Shown: piece after piece, positions 1-8,723 of the stretch
How the letters are laid out: each line of letters starts with the position of its first letter
How positions within the stretch are numbered: the stretch's first letter is position 1
Origin: Chitinasiproducens palmae
Lineage (GTDB): Bacteria; Pseudomonadota; Gammaproteobacteria; Burkholderiales; Burkholderiaceae
DNA: 64,000 bases
Assembly (NCBI RefSeq): GCF_900095735.1
Contig: NZ_FNLO01000013.1
Span: forward strand, 62,001-126,000
Reading direction: 5' to 3'
Position numbers and translations under genes: made by a program
Notes under the pieces: model-generated
Seen by the model: only the letters and a program-made list of their open reading frames with translations
The model's database searches: none
What the model was told of the DNA's origin: nothing

Positions 1-1
1 C

Positions 2-286
2 GTGCGCGTCAACTGCGTCTCGCCGGGTTTCACGCGCACCGCACGCGTCGAGCGCCGCTTGGTGGCAGGCGAGCGCGATCCCGAGGCCTACCGGGATTCG
101 GCGCTCGGGCGCATGGTCGAACCCGACGAGGTCGCGCAAGCCTGCCTGTTCCTGCTTTCCAGCCAGGCCTCCGGCATCACCGGCGTCAACCTGCCTGTCG
201 ACTGCGGCTGGCTCGTCAGCGGCCCGTGGCAAGCCTTCGGCGGTCTGCGGCAAGCCTACGCGCCCGGTGCGGAGCGCGACAGATGA
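2..286 (+). CDS. SDR family oxidoreductase, C-terminal fragment (cut by window edge)
   Basis: The 94 visible residues are the C-terminal third of a classical short-chain dehydrogenase/reductase. They contain the VNCVSPG motif that follows the active-site helix, the MVEPDEVAQACLFLLSS segment and the closing SGITGVNLPVDCGW strand typical of enzymes ending in VDGG. The Rossmann glycine motif and the catalytic Tyr/Lys lie left of the window, so cofactor and substrate cannot be judged. The stop overlaps the start of the next gene by 4 nt (ATGA), indicating translational coupling with the FAD-linked dehydrogenase. It is probably one of the dehydrogenases of the catabolic run that continues to 7129. 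Confidence 0.85.
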   Translation: MRVNCVSPGFTRTARVERRLVAGERDPEAYRDSALGRMVEPDEVAQACLFLLSSQASGITGVNLPVDCGWLVSGPWQAFGGLRQAYAPGAERDR

Positions 287-1761
287 GCGTCAGCCCGCGC
301 GCGGCGCCAGGCGCCGCTACCCACGGCACCAAGGCCACGGCTGACGGCTGGCGCGCCGCGATGCGCGGCATCCTGGCACCCGCCGACCTGATCGAGGACC
401 AGGACGCGGCCACGCCGTTCTGCGTCGACTGGTTCGGGCGCTATGCCGGGCGAGCTCGCGCGGTCGCCCTGCCGCGCAACACGGACCAGGTCGCAAGCGT
501 CGTCAAGGCGTGCGCCGACCATCAGGTACCGATCGTGCCGCAGGGCGGCAACACCGGGGTGTGCGGCGGCGCGGTGCCCAGCGCCGGCGGCGACGCGTTG
601 CTGCTGAATCTTTCACGCATGAACCGGGTGCGGGAGATCGACGCGGTGTCCGACGTGATCGTGGTCGAGGCCGGCTGCATCCTCGCCGACGTGCAGCAGG
701 CCGCGGCGGCGGCCGGCCGACTGTTCCCACTGTCGCTCAGCACCGAAGGCAGTTGCCAGATCGGCGGCAATCTGTCGACCAATGCCGGCGGCACCGCCGT
801 CGCGCGATACGGGACCGCGCGTGAACTGACGCTCGGCGTCGAGGTCGTCCTGCCTGACGGCCGCATCTGGGATGGACTGCGGCGTACTCGCAAGGACAGC
901 AGCGGTTATGACCTGGCCACCGCCTTTGTCGGTGCGGAAGGCACGCTGGGCATCGTGACCGCAGCTTCGCTGCGCCTGTTTCCGCCGATCCGCGAATCGG
1001 CGCTTGCCTGGGTCGGCTTCGATCATCCGCAGCAGGCGCTGGCGCTGCTCGCCGCGCTGCGCGACCGCTTCGGCACGCGGGTCAGCGCCTTCGAACTGTT
1101 GTCGCGCAGCCTGGTGACGTTGATCGGACGCCATCTGCCCGACGCCCCGGCGCCGCTGAAGCCGGCGCCGGCCTGGGCCGCCCTGGTCGAACTTGGCGAC
1201 ACATGGCACAGCGGCGGTCTGATGGACGCGCTGGAGACCGCGCTGGCCGACGCGGCCGACCACGGCCTGCTGAGCGATGCCGTCCTCGCCCAGACCGGTG
1301 CGCAAGCCGACGCGTTATGGCGCATCCGGCACGCCGCCACCGATGCGATGAAGGGCGCCGGCGTCACACTGACACACGACGTGGCGGTGCCGCTGTCGCG
1401 GGTGCCTGTTTGCATCGAGCGGACCGGCGCAATGCTTGCCGAGCGCTACCCCACCGCCGTCGCAACAGTCGTCTCGCATCTGGGCGACGGCAACATCCAT
1501 CACAACGTCACCTTTTCGCCGGGCGACTGGGCCGCAATGCCCGACGCCGGCGCGGCCCGCGACGCGATCAGCGACGCGGTGCTGGAAATCGCCGTCGAAC
1601 TCGGCGGCACTTTCGTGGCGGAGCACGGCATCGGCCAACGCTACCTTCACGCTGCGGCCCGCTTCAAGTCACCGCTGGCGCAGGAACTGGCGCGACGGCT
1701 CAAATCGGCATTCGATCCGCATGGCCTGCTCAATCCGGGTCGCTTGATCGTCCCCGAATGA
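283..1761 (+). CDS. FAD-binding 2-hydroxyacid dehydrogenase (GlcD / D-lactate / D-2-hydroxyglutarate dehydrogenase family)
   Basis: The 492-residue product has the FAD_binding_4 plus FAD-oxidase C-terminal layout. The FAD site shows PQGGNTGVCGGAV near residue 90 and GGNLSTNAGGTAVARYGT near 165. The C-terminal half has HLGDGNIHHNV and EHGIGQRY, the catalytic and metal-binding His motifs, and ends in the usual FDPHGLLNPGR. Family members oxidise D-2-hydroxy acids such as D-lactate, glycolate or D-2-hydroxyglutarate and pass electrons to quinone or ETF. The ATG at 283 overlaps the previous stop by 4 nt and is preferred to an upstream in-frame start at 226. In this context it may oxidise lactate or another hydroxy acid released by the pathway. 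The exact substrate is not readable. Confidence 0.88.
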   Translation: MSVSPRAAPGAATHGTKATADGWRAAMRGILAPADLIEDQDAATPFCVDWFGRYAGRARAVALPRNTDQVASVVKACADHQVPIVPQGGNTGVCGGAVPSAGGDALLLNLSRMNRVREIDAVSDVIVVEAGCILADVQQAAAAAGRLFPLSLSTEGSCQIGGNLSTNAGGTAVARYGTARELTLGVEVVLPDGRIWDGLRRTRKDSSGYDLATAFVGAEGTLGIVTAASLRLFPPIRESALAWVGFDHPQQALALLAALRDRFGTRVSAFELLSRSLVTLIGRHLPDAPAPLKPAPAWAALVELGDTWHSGGLMDALETALADAADHGLLSDAVLAQTGAQADALWRIRHAATDAMKGAGVTLTHDVAVPLSRVPVCIERTGAMLAERYPTAVATVVSHLGDGNIHHNVTFSPGDWAAMPDAGAARDAISDAVLEIAVELGGTFVAEHGIGQRYLHAAARFKSPLAQELARRLKSAFDPHGLLNPGRLIVPE

Positions 1762-1828
1762 GCCGATGGCCGATGGCCGACGCCCACGCGCCGGCGAAGC
1801 CACCCCGATGAATCACAGGAGTCAGACC

Positions 1829-2584
1829 ATGGGAAAAATCGTAGTACTTACCGGTGCGGCGTCGGGCATCGGCCGGGCCAGTGCGACGCGTCTCGCTGCC
1901 GCGGGCTGGACCGTCGTGATGCTCGACCGGGCATTCGACACAGCGTGGCGCGCCGTCGATGCGCGCAGCTTCGCGATGCACTGCGACGTGTCGGAGCCGG
2001 CCTCGGTCGAAGCCGCATTCGCTGCAATCGACACGCAACTGGGCACGATCGACGCACTGGTCTGTTCGGCCGGCACCTTGCGCATCGGCGCCATCGTTGA
2101 CATGTCGATCGCCGATTTCGACGCGCTCTACCACGTCAATACGCGTGGCGCGTGGCTGGTGGCTCGCGCAGCCGTCCAACTGATGCGCAAGCGGCGCGAT
2201 CCGGCGGCGCTACGGCGCATCGTTTTCGTCGGCTCGATCTCGGCGATCCGCCCGAAGGTCGGCAACGGCGCCTACGGCGCACAGAAGGCGGCACTGCACA
2301 CCCTGACGGGCGTAATGGCCGCGGAACTCGGCGGCGAAGGCATTCTCGTCAACGCAGTCGCACCGGGCACGGTCGACACACCGATGATCCAGGCGATGCA
2401 GGACGCGTCGCAGACCGGGCGCTACCGGCCCTCGGGCACGTCGCCGCTCGGCCGCGTGGCCCAGCCAGAGGACGTGGCCGCGGTCATCGAGTTCTACCTG
2501 GGCGACCAGTCGAATTACGTGACCGGGACGGTCATTCCCGTCGACGGCGGCACCCGCGCGGCGTTTGTGCCGCCCGCCGCCTGA
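1829..2584 (+). CDS. SDR family NAD(P)-dependent oxidoreductase
   Basis: A 251-residue classical SDR. It has the cofactor motif TGAASGIG near residue 10, CDVSE for the adenine pocket, the VGSIS serine strand, the YGAQK active-site Tyr/Lys pair near 155 and a terminal VDGGTRAAF. Instead of the usual NNAG it has CSAGTL. ATG 1829 is chosen because an AGGAG motif lies 7-8 nt upstream; in-frame ATGs at 1766 and 1808 have no such site. A short direct repeat of CCGATGG precedes the gene. It sits between an FAD-linked hydroxyacid dehydrogenase and a FAH-fold hydrolase. A role such as oxidising a 2-keto-3-deoxy sugar acid to the diketo form would fit, but that is inferred from neighbours only. Confidence 0.9.
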   Translation: MGKIVVLTGAASGIGRASATRLAAAGWTVVMLDRAFDTAWRAVDARSFAMHCDVSEPASVEAAFAAIDTQLGTIDALVCSAGTLRIGAIVDMSIADFDALYHVNTRGAWLVARAAVQLMRKRRDPAALRRIVFVGSISAIRPKVGNGAYGAQKAALHTLTGVMAAELGGEGILVNAVAPGTVDTPMIQAMQDASQTGRYRPSGTSPLGRVAQPEDVAAVIEFYLGDQSNYVTGTVIPVDGGTRAAFVPPAA

Positions 2585-2731
2585 AAACGCTGCCCGAGGA
2601 CATGGCCCGAGGTCGCCGCTCTAGGACACGGCCCGGAGACACGGCCTGGGGCGCGCTGCCTTCACACGCGACCAGCACCTGCCCGAAGCCGCAGCACGGT
2701 GCGAGCCGCAATTCCGAGAACGATTGATCCG

Positions 2732-3598
2732 ATGAAGATCGCACGATATCAGCACGAGGGCGTCATCCGTTACGGCGTGGTCGAAAGCGAGAGGCTGCAA
2801 GCCCTCGCGGCGCCCGGCAAGGACGACGACGTGATCCGGCTTCTGGCCGCGCTGGCGCGTGGCGACGCGCCGGAGGCCGCGGGCTGGCGGCGTGCGTCCG
2901 CGTCGGGGGACCGCGGTGTCTCCTTCGACGAGGTGACGTGGCTGCCGCCGATCGCCCTGCCGGGCAAGATCATCGGCGTAGGCCGAAACTACGACGACCA
3001 TGCCAGCGAAATGGCAGTCGAGACGCCCGACGTTCCGAAGCTTTTCATGAAGTGGCCCGGCGCAATGATCGGGCACCAGGGCGAGATTCGCCATACCGCC
3101 GAGGTTCGGCAGATGGACTACGAGGTCGAGGTCGCCGTGGTGATCGGCAAGACCGCGCGTCATGTGCCGGTCGAGGCGGCGACGCAGTACATCGCGGCAT
3201 TCACGATCCTGAACGATGTCAGCGAACGGGCGCTGCAGATGATGCCGAAGGCCAATTCGACCAGCTTCGGCAAAAGCCTCGACACGTTTTGCCCGATCGG
3301 CCCGTGGCTCGTGACGCGCGATGCGATGCCCGCGCTTGACGACATCACGCTGCAGTGCTGGGTGAATGGCGAGCGCCTGCAGCATGGCCACACCAGCCGG
3401 ATGATCTTCGACATCCCGACGCTCATCGCCTATCTGAGCCGCTTCATCACATTGGAAGCCGGCGACATCATCGCCACCGGCACGCCGGCCGGCGTCGGCA
3501 TGTTTCGCAAGCCGCCGCGCTGGCTGCAGCCGGGCGACGCAATACGCATGGAGGTCAGCGGCATCGGCACGCTCGAAAACAGGGTCGTGGCCGCATAA
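2732..3598 (+). CDS. Fumarylacetoacetate hydrolase (FAH) family protein
   Basis: A 288-residue FAH-fold enzyme. The hallmark start of the catalytic domain, GKIIGVGRNYDDHASE, is near residue 80. It is followed by the metal-binding region MDYEVEVAVVIGK, then FTILNDVSER and the C-terminal GDIIATGTPAGVG. Family members use a divalent metal to cleave C-C bonds in acylpyruvates or 2,4-diketo acids. The pattern resembles 2,4-diketo-3-deoxy-sugar-acid hydrolases and fumarylpyruvate hydrolases; which of these cannot be told from sequence alone. The start at MKIARYQ is the typical N-terminus of the family. It lies 147 nt after the SDR gene and 135 nt before the carrier gene, all on one strand. Confidence 0.88.
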   Translation: MKIARYQHEGVIRYGVVESERLQALAAPGKDDDVIRLLAALARGDAPEAAGWRRASASGDRGVSFDEVTWLPPIALPGKIIGVGRNYDDHASEMAVETPDVPKLFMKWPGAMIGHQGEIRHTAEVRQMDYEVEVAVVIGKTARHVPVEAATQYIAAFTILNDVSERALQMMPKANSTSFGKSLDTFCPIGPWLVTRDAMPALDDITLQCWVNGERLQHGHTSRMIFDIPTLIAYLSRFITLEAGDIIATGTPAGVGMFRKPPRWLQPGDAIRMEVSGIGTLENRVVAA

Positions 3599-3733
3599 GG
3601 CCGGCTTCAGACACCAGACCGTCAGCGCGTGCCCGACATGTCGTCGACGCCGCGCAAGAGACGGCAATTCCGCACCGGGCGGTCATGCCCGGGGCATCAA
3701 GGCTGACGCGATGCGTCGCACAAGGAGACGAAG

Positions 3734-5059
3734 ATGTCCAACACCGATGGCCGCTACGACCGGCCCGCGCTCTGGCGCGTCTGTACCGCGGCGGTTGCTG
3801 GATCCGCGATCGAAGGTTTCGACTTCCTGGCCTATGGAACGGCTTCGGCCCTGGTCTTCGGCAAGGTATTCTTCGCCAATCTGGATCCGGTGACCGCCAC
3901 CATCGCCTCGTTCGGCACCTTCGCCAGCGGGCTGCTGGCCCGGCCGATCGGCGGACTGATCTTCGGCCACTACGGCGATCGAATCGGACGCAAGACCATG
4001 CTGTCCGTGAGCCTGATCCTGATGGGTGTGTCCACCTTCCTGCTCGGGCTGGTGCCGAGCTACGCCGCGATCGGCGCGTGGGCGCCGATCCTGCTCGTCT
4101 TGCTGCGCGTGTTGCAGGGCATCGCGTTCGGCGGCGAGTTCGGCGGCGCGATCCTGCTGGCCGTCGAGCATGCGCCGCCACGGCTGAAGGGCTTTCTCGG
4201 CGCGCTGCCGCTGGCCGGCTCTCCGGTCGGGCTTCTGATGTCGGCCGTCTCGTTCGCACTGGTCACCCGGCTGCCTGAAAGCGACTTCCTCAGCTGGGGT
4301 TGGCGTCTGCCGTTCATCGCCAGCGTCGTGCTGGTGATCGGCGGCTATTACATCCGCTCTTCCCTGCCCGAGACGCCGGACTTCGTCGAGGTGCAGGCGC
4401 ACCACCAGACCGCGCGCATTCCGTCGCTCGACGTCTTGCGCGACCACTGGCGCCTGCTCGTGCTGACCATCGGCAACAAGATGGGCGAGGTCACGATCTA
4501 CTACACGATCACGGTTTTCCTGATCGCCTATGCCGGCCAGCTCGGCTTCAGCAAGGCCGACACGTTGCAGGCGCTGATGACCGGCGCGGCCTGCCAGATC
4601 GTTGGCATGGTCAGCGCCGGCTGGCTGTGCACCAAGATCGGTGCACGCAATGTCTCGCGCATCAGCGGCATCGCGATCGCGGTGTCGATCACCGCGCTGA
4701 TCGCGTTGGTCGAATTGCGTACGCCGCTCTACCTGACGCTGGCGGTGTCGATTGCCCTCGGCGTCGTGCACCCGCTCGCCTATGCATCGCAAGCCGCGTT
4801 CTACAGCGCGCAATTTCCCGCCGAACTGCGCTACTCGGGCCTGTCGCTCGGGCTGCAACTCGGCGCGGCGATCGGCGGCGGCATCGCGCCGATCGTGGCA
4901 ACCAAGCTCAGCGCGGCATATGGCAGCCTGACACCGGTCGCGCTCTACGTCGGCGGCATCGGCCTGCTCGCTTCGCTGTGCGCCCACCTGATGCTGCCCA
5001 CCGAGAGCGACGCCGCGTTCGGCGGTCGCGCCGATGCCTCGCGGCGCAAGGCGATATGA
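3734..5059 (+). CDS. MFS transporter, metabolite:H+ symporter (MHS) type
   Basis: A 441-residue inner-membrane carrier with about 12 hydrophobic segments. IEGFDFLAYGTA in the first helix and the loop motif GHYGDRIGRK between helices 2 and 3 are characteristic of MHS-type symporters (shikimate, benzoate, alpha-ketoglutarate, citrate or proline carriers). A strong ribosome site, AAGGAGACG, sits just upstream of ATG 3734. Its position between the FAH-fold hydrolase and the SMP-30 gene suggests it imports the organic-acid substrate of this cluster by proton symport. Confidence 0.92.
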   Translation: MSNTDGRYDRPALWRVCTAAVAGSAIEGFDFLAYGTASALVFGKVFFANLDPVTATIASFGTFASGLLARPIGGLIFGHYGDRIGRKTMLSVSLILMGVSTFLLGLVPSYAAIGAWAPILLVLLRVLQGIAFGGEFGGAILLAVEHAPPRLKGFLGALPLAGSPVGLLMSAVSFALVTRLPESDFLSWGWRLPFIASVVLVIGGYYIRSSLPETPDFVEVQAHHQTARIPSLDVLRDHWRLLVLTIGNKMGEVTIYYTITVFLIAYAGQLGFSKADTLQALMTGAACQIVGMVSAGWLCTKIGARNVSRISGIAIAVSITALIALVELRTPLYLTLAVSIALGVVHPLAYASQAAFYSAQFPAELRYSGLSLGLQLGAAIGGGIAPIVATKLSAAYGSLTPVALYVGGIGLLASLCAHLMLPTESDAAFGGRADASRRKAI

Positions 5060-5100
5060 GGCCGCGCGCCTTCCGTTTCATCCCCGCAGGAGACACAGAC

Positions 5101-6018
5101 ATGCAGAACATCGACCATTTCAAGGTAGCGCCCGCGGATGTACGTTACGTCGGGACGGATCTCAGCCGCCCCGAATGCATCATTGCCGAACGGGACGGCA
5201 CGCTGTGGATCGCCGACAACCGCGGCGCGATCACGCATATCGAAGCCGGCAGCGGCAAGCAGCGGCTGTTCGGCCCGCAAGAGGGCGTGCCCAATGGCAT
5301 CGCGATGACACGCGACGGCGAGTTCATCGTCGCCGACATCGGCGCAGGCGTCGTGTATCGGATCGATCGCGACGGCAACAAGCGAATCGTGCTTGACAGC
5401 TACGAAGGCAAGCGCCTCGGCGCGGTCAACTTCGTCTACCTCGACGACTGGGACCGCCTGTGGGTCGCGGTCTCGACCATCACCGAACCGCGCTCGGCTG
5501 CCTTGAACAGCGTCGTGCCCGACGGCTACGTCCTGTTGATGGACCCCGAGGGGCGCAACCCGCGCCGCGTTGCCGACGGACTGCGCTTCACGAACGAAGT
5601 GCGCGTCGACGCGCGCGGTGAGTTCCTGTACGTGGCCGAGACCACCGCGGGCGGCATCAGCCGCTACCGCATCGGCCCGGATGGCAGCCTGTCAGGGCGC
5701 GAAACCTTTGGCCCGATGCCGCTCTTCGACGGCGCCAAGGTCGATGGCATCGCCTTCGACGCCGACGGCAACCTGTGGGTCACCGAGATCACGCGCAATC
5801 AACTGGTCGTGCTCAAGCCAGACGGCACCGCCATCACCGTGTTCGACGATCCGGACGGCAAGACGATCGACTTTCCGACCAGCGTCACCTTTGCCGGCGA
5901 GGACCTGCGAACCGTCTATGTGGGTTCGCTGAAGATGCGCAGTGTCGCGTCGTTCCAATCGCCGGTGGCCGGCGCACCGATGCGCCATTGGCGTGGCGAC
6001 GTGACCGCCACGGCCTGA
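5101..6018 (+). CDS. SMP-30/gluconolactonase/LRE family protein
   Basis: A 305-residue six-bladed beta-propeller of the regucalcin/gluconolactonase family. Expected metal ligands are visible: Glu in RPECII near residue 22, Asn in VPNGIAM near 63, and Asp in VDGIAFDADGNLWV near 220. Repeated DGNLW-like blade motifs run through the chain. Members hydrolyse sugar-acid lactones such as glucono-, arabino-, fucono- or rhamnono-lactone. A clear AGGAG site precedes ATG 5101, 41 nt after the carrier gene, so it is probably co-transcribed with it. Lactonase next to FAH-fold hydrolase and SDRs is the usual company in non-phosphorylative sugar oxidation pathways. Confidence 0.88.
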   Translation: MQNIDHFKVAPADVRYVGTDLSRPECIIAERDGTLWIADNRGAITHIEAGSGKQRLFGPQEGVPNGIAMTRDGEFIVADIGAGVVYRIDRDGNKRIVLDSYEGKRLGAVNFVYLDDWDRLWVAVSTITEPRSAALNSVVPDGYVLLMDPEGRNPRRVADGLRFTNEVRVDARGEFLYVAETTAGGISRYRIGPDGSLSGRETFGPMPLFDGAKVDGIAFDADGNLWVTEITRNQLVVLKPDGTAITVFDDPDGKTIDFPTSVTFAGEDLRTVYVGSLKMRSVASFQSPVAGAPMRHWRGDVTATA

Positions 6019-6364
6019 GCCAGCCGCGAACCGGTTGCGCGCAGCCAGCGCGGCGGGGCGCGTCACGGCGCGGCCCGCGGCCACCGCGCAGCGCGCACAG
6101 CCCGCTTCGGATCAACGAGCCGCTTTTCGAGACCGCGTCGCGGCGTCCACAGCCATGTCGAGCCGCAGGGAACGCATGGCGGATGGCGGATGGCGGATGG
6201 CGGATGGCGAATGGCACCTGACGAGTGCGCGCCTGTGTTTCAGTGGGACGGTGGCGGATGGCCCGCACCAGGCCGCCGGCGCCGCACGACTGCCGCGTCG
6301 AACGCTTGCGCCGACAATCTGGTAAAACGACGCGTACCTACCGTCCTCAAAACCGGAGCCCTCG
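6019..6364 (+). repeat. Intergenic region with 7-bp tandem repeat
   Basis: This 346-nt gap between the lactonase and the next SDR holds no convincing gene. About five head-to-tail copies of ATGGCGG lie at about 6175-6213, the last copy degenerate (ATGGCGA). A related two-copy CCGATGG repeat follows the FAD-dehydrogenase gene near 1764. Nothing resembling a strong intrinsic terminator is seen. Confidence 0.7.
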
Positions 6365-7129
6365 ATGCATCTCGATTTCACTGGCCGGCGCGTTGTCGTG
6401 ACCGGCGGCACCCGCGGCATCGGCCGCGCCATTGCACTCGCTTTCGCCGCCGCCGGCGCGGACGTCTCGGTCTGCGCGCGCCGCTCCGACGGACTGGACG
6501 ATGTTGCGCGGGCACTTGCGGCGCACGGCCACCGGGTCCACACCGCGCGCTGCGATCTGGCCGAGGCCGATCAGATCGACGCCTATATCGGCGCCGCGGC
6601 GGCTGAACTCGGCGGCATCGACGTGCTGGTCAACAACGCTTCGGGCTTCGGCTTGCCGGACGACGAAGCCGCATGGCAAGCGTCGACGCGCATCGACCTG
6701 ATGGCGACGGTGCGCGCCGGCCATGCGGCCTTGCCGCACCTGCGGACTGCGTCCGCATCGCGCCGTTCACCGAGCATCATCAACATCGCGTCGATTTCCG
6801 GCTTTCGTCCGAACGCCCGCACGCCCGCCTATGCCGCAGTCAAGGCCGCGGTCATCCATTACACAGGGTCGCACGCCCTCGCGCTGGCGCCCGAGCGGAT
6901 TCGCGTCAACGCGATCGCACCAGGCGCCATCGTGTTTCCAGGTGGTACTTGGGACGAACGTCGACGCACGGATCCCGCGCTCTATCAACGCATCGAAGCG
7001 GGCATCCCGTTCGGCGCGCTCGGCGCACCGGAGGACGTGGCCCACGCCGCGGTCTTCCTCGCGAGCGAGCAGGCGCGATGGATCACCGGACAGACGCTGA
7101 CGGTCGATGGTGGCCAGGTGCTCGTCTGA
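6365..7129 (+). CDS. SDR family NAD(P)-dependent oxidoreductase
   Basis: A 254-residue classical SDR. It has TGGTRGIG near residue 13, the NNASG strand motif near 88, the active-site YAAVK near 155, VNAIAPGAI following it, and a C-terminal TVDGGQVLV. An Arg in the CARRSD segment after beta-2 suggests NADP(H) preference, as in many SDRs. A GGAG motif lies 6 nt before ATG 6365. It follows the lactonase on the same strand after a 346-nt gap and is convergent with an AraC-type gene, so it probably closes the catabolic run. Substrate unknown; a sugar or hydroxy-acid dehydrogenase is plausible from context. Confidence 0.9.
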   Translation: MHLDFTGRRVVVTGGTRGIGRAIALAFAAAGADVSVCARRSDGLDDVARALAAHGHRVHTARCDLAEADQIDAYIGAAAAELGGIDVLVNNASGFGLPDDEAAWQASTRIDLMATVRAGHAALPHLRTASASRRSPSIINIASISGFRPNARTPAYAAVKAAVIHYTGSHALALAPERIRVNAIAPGAIVFPGGTWDERRRTDPALYQRIEAGIPFGALGAPEDVAHAAVFLASEQARWITGQTLTVDGGQVLV

Positions 7130-7216
7130 ACATTACATCGGCACGGCGAGCCTGACGCCCGTCCGGCGGGTCGGCGGGTGGACGCTCGCGCCGGCACGCC
7201 GGTCGGCGACACGGCA

Positions 7217-7313
7217 GCGCTGTTGCGCTGTTGCGCTGTTGCGCTGGTGCGCTGGTGCGCTGGTGCGCTGGTGCGCGAAAGCGCGCCGTGCCTGACTGAC
7301 TGACTGCCTGACT
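7217..7313. repeat. 8-bp tandem repeat array plus CTGA microsatellite
   Basis: About seven consecutive 8-bp units run from 7217 to 7276: three copies of GCGCTGTT followed by four of GCGCTGGT. A short TGAC/CTGA tetranucleotide run follows at 7291-7313. The array lies in the 365-nt non-coding gap (7130-7494) between the convergent SDR and AraC genes. Apart from the repeats the gap shows no gene or clear terminator. Slippage at such arrays makes them variable between strains. Confidence 0.85.
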
Positions 7314-7494
7314 ACGCGGCGATGATGGCCTGCTCGCCACTGGGCGATGCGACAGGGCGATACCGCGATAGGCGAACGTATGCGCATGTCTGCGTCGTTC
7401 GCGCGCGCGAAGTTGCGCGAGGTCATGCGTGCTCGCGCGAGCACGGTCGAGTCGGGTCGAGCGCCGAGCCGCCCATGTCCAGTCCGGTCTTCGG

Positions 7495-8319
7495 TCAGTG
7501 TCTGGCCAAGCCGCTTCGCAATGCGCTGGGTGCCAATCCCAGACGCGCGTGAAAGAGCCGCGTCATGTGGGCATGCGACGAGAAACCGCTCGCCAGCGCG
7601 ACCTCGCGCAGATCGTACGGGCTGTGCGCCAGAAGCGCGCGGGCCCGAGCCAGGCGACAGTCGATCAGATGGTCGTGCGGGCTCTTGCCGATGGCCGCCT
7701 TGAACGCCCTGATGAAAAATCCTTCCGATAGCTCGACCACGGCGGCGAGTTCCGTCACGCCAAGCGACCGATGCAGATTGGCATCGATGTAGTCGGCCAA
7801 CTTTCGCAGCCGGGCAGCGGTCATCGACCTTGCGGATGGCCGTGACGCGCGCAAGCGGCTCGACGCCAGCTCGACCGATTCGCACAACGCGTATATGTGC
7901 GGTTCCAATTCCTCGTGACAGTGCGTGCCGCGCAGCAACGTCCTGCGGATCGCGTAGGCCGCGGCGATGGCTGCCGCGTCGACGCGTGTGTCGACCGGCC
8001 CCAGATCGAAAGTCGATCTCGCTAGACCCGGTACCACCACCAGGTATTCACCGCCATCGGTTGAGGTCGAGTACACATCGCAGCCCGGCGGCACGCAGGA
8101 CAGCGTATTGGGCGGCCGCTGGAAAGGCAGAATGCGCGAACTCGCAAACGCATGCACGCCACACTGCCGCTCGAATGCAAAGCCGATCGCCGCATGCTCG
8201 GCAATGTAGGCAGTTTCGTACGACTGCTTCGGTAGCAACTCCACGCTGAATTGCGGTGCCGCGAACCGGCGCACCGGTTCGACCGCCGCAGCGTCCCAAC
8301 GCTTTTCACATCCAGCCAT
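7495..8319 (-). CDS. AraC family transcriptional regulator
   Basis: A 274-residue product with a C-terminal double helix-turn-helix of the AraC/XylS type over about residues 165-270. The recognition elements LADYIDANLHRSLGVTELAAVVELSEGF and EVALASGFSSHAHMTRLFHARLGLAPS are both visible. The N-terminal half is a poorly conserved effector domain. ATG 8319 is chosen because a GGGGAGGG site lies directly upstream, whereas a longer reading starting at 8466 has none. It is divergent from the acetyltransferase / tRNA-editing / transporter / PLP-enzyme run beginning at 8724, with a 404-nt shared region containing strong hairpins, and is the likely regulator of that run. Confidence 0.88.
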   Translation of the reverse strand: MAGCEKRWDAAAVEPVRRFAAPQFSVELLPKQSYETAYIAEHAAIGFAFERQCGVHAFASSRILPFQRPPNTLSCVPPGCDVYSTSTDGGEYLVVVPGLARSTFDLGPVDTRVDAAAIAAAYAIRRTLLRGTHCHEELEPHIYALCESVELASSRLRASRPSARSMTAARLRKLADYIDANLHRSLGVTELAAVVELSEGFFIRAFKAAIGKSPHDHLIDCRLARARALLAHSPYDLREVALASGFSSHAHMTRLFHARLGLAPSALRSGLARH

Positions 8320-8493
8320 CGCCCTCCCCGTCTGACTCAGCCGACCGCGGCCGTAGCACAGCGCCGGCACCGTCGATTCTAGATCAGTTTCATGCAAGCA
8401 CACGCCGATTCCGCTCTCTACGATGCGGAGTCCTCCAGGAATCCGCATCGATGCCGAAACTGACAAGCCGGGCTCGACGCCGTCATCTTGCGA

Positions 8494-8552
8494 CGTTCGA
8501 GCACGAACGAAACGGCGCGTGGAACGACGCGCGAAACCGCGCGCCGTTCCAC
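8494..8552 (+). promoter_or_regulatory. Two consecutive hairpins in the shared upstream region
   Basis: The 404-nt divergent region (8320-8723) holds two inverted repeats. The first is CGTTCG-AGCA-CGAACG (8494-8509). The second has 15-bp arms with one mismatch, GTGGAACGACGCGCG (8519-8533) and CGCGCGCCGTTCCAC (8538-8552), around an AAAC loop. No T-run follows on either strand, so it is not an ordinary intrinsic terminator. It lies about 170 nt before the acetyltransferase ATG. It could be a leader RNA structure or, as DNA, a regulator site. Confidence 0.55.
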
Positions 8553-8723
8553 ACTCGAAGCCGCGATCGTCGCTGTCTCGGCACCCGGTCGCGCGGCCGC
8601 GCAGTGCGTCTGCGACGCCATGCGGACCCGCTTCTGCATGGCCGCCACCGATACCTGGAGTCCCTTGTCAAAAGCAATAGCAGGGTTGCCCACGAGCGGC
8701 CCTCGACTCCTATCCGATCGCCC

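Noticed and set aside
2621-3667. 348-residue minus-strand open frame opposite the FAH-fold gene
   Set aside because: Antisense shadow with His/Arg/Asp-rich composition and no motif.
3683-4987. 434-residue minus-strand open frame opposite the MHS carrier
   Set aside because: Composition is Arg/Gln/Asp/Ala-rich with no domain, and it lies fully antisense to a well-supported transporter; typical of GC-rich antisense frames.
7217-7313. Possible CRISPR array
   Set aside because: Units are 8 bp and directly adjacent with no spacers, so it is a simple tandem repeat.
8519-8552. Hairpin as an intrinsic terminator of either divergent gene
   Set aside because: No T-run on either side and it lies upstream of both starts.
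8256-8723. In-frame upstream extension of the serine acetyltransferase gene
   Set aside because: Arg/His-rich, not similar to CysE N-termini, and contains the hairpins of the divergent control region; treated as non-coding.
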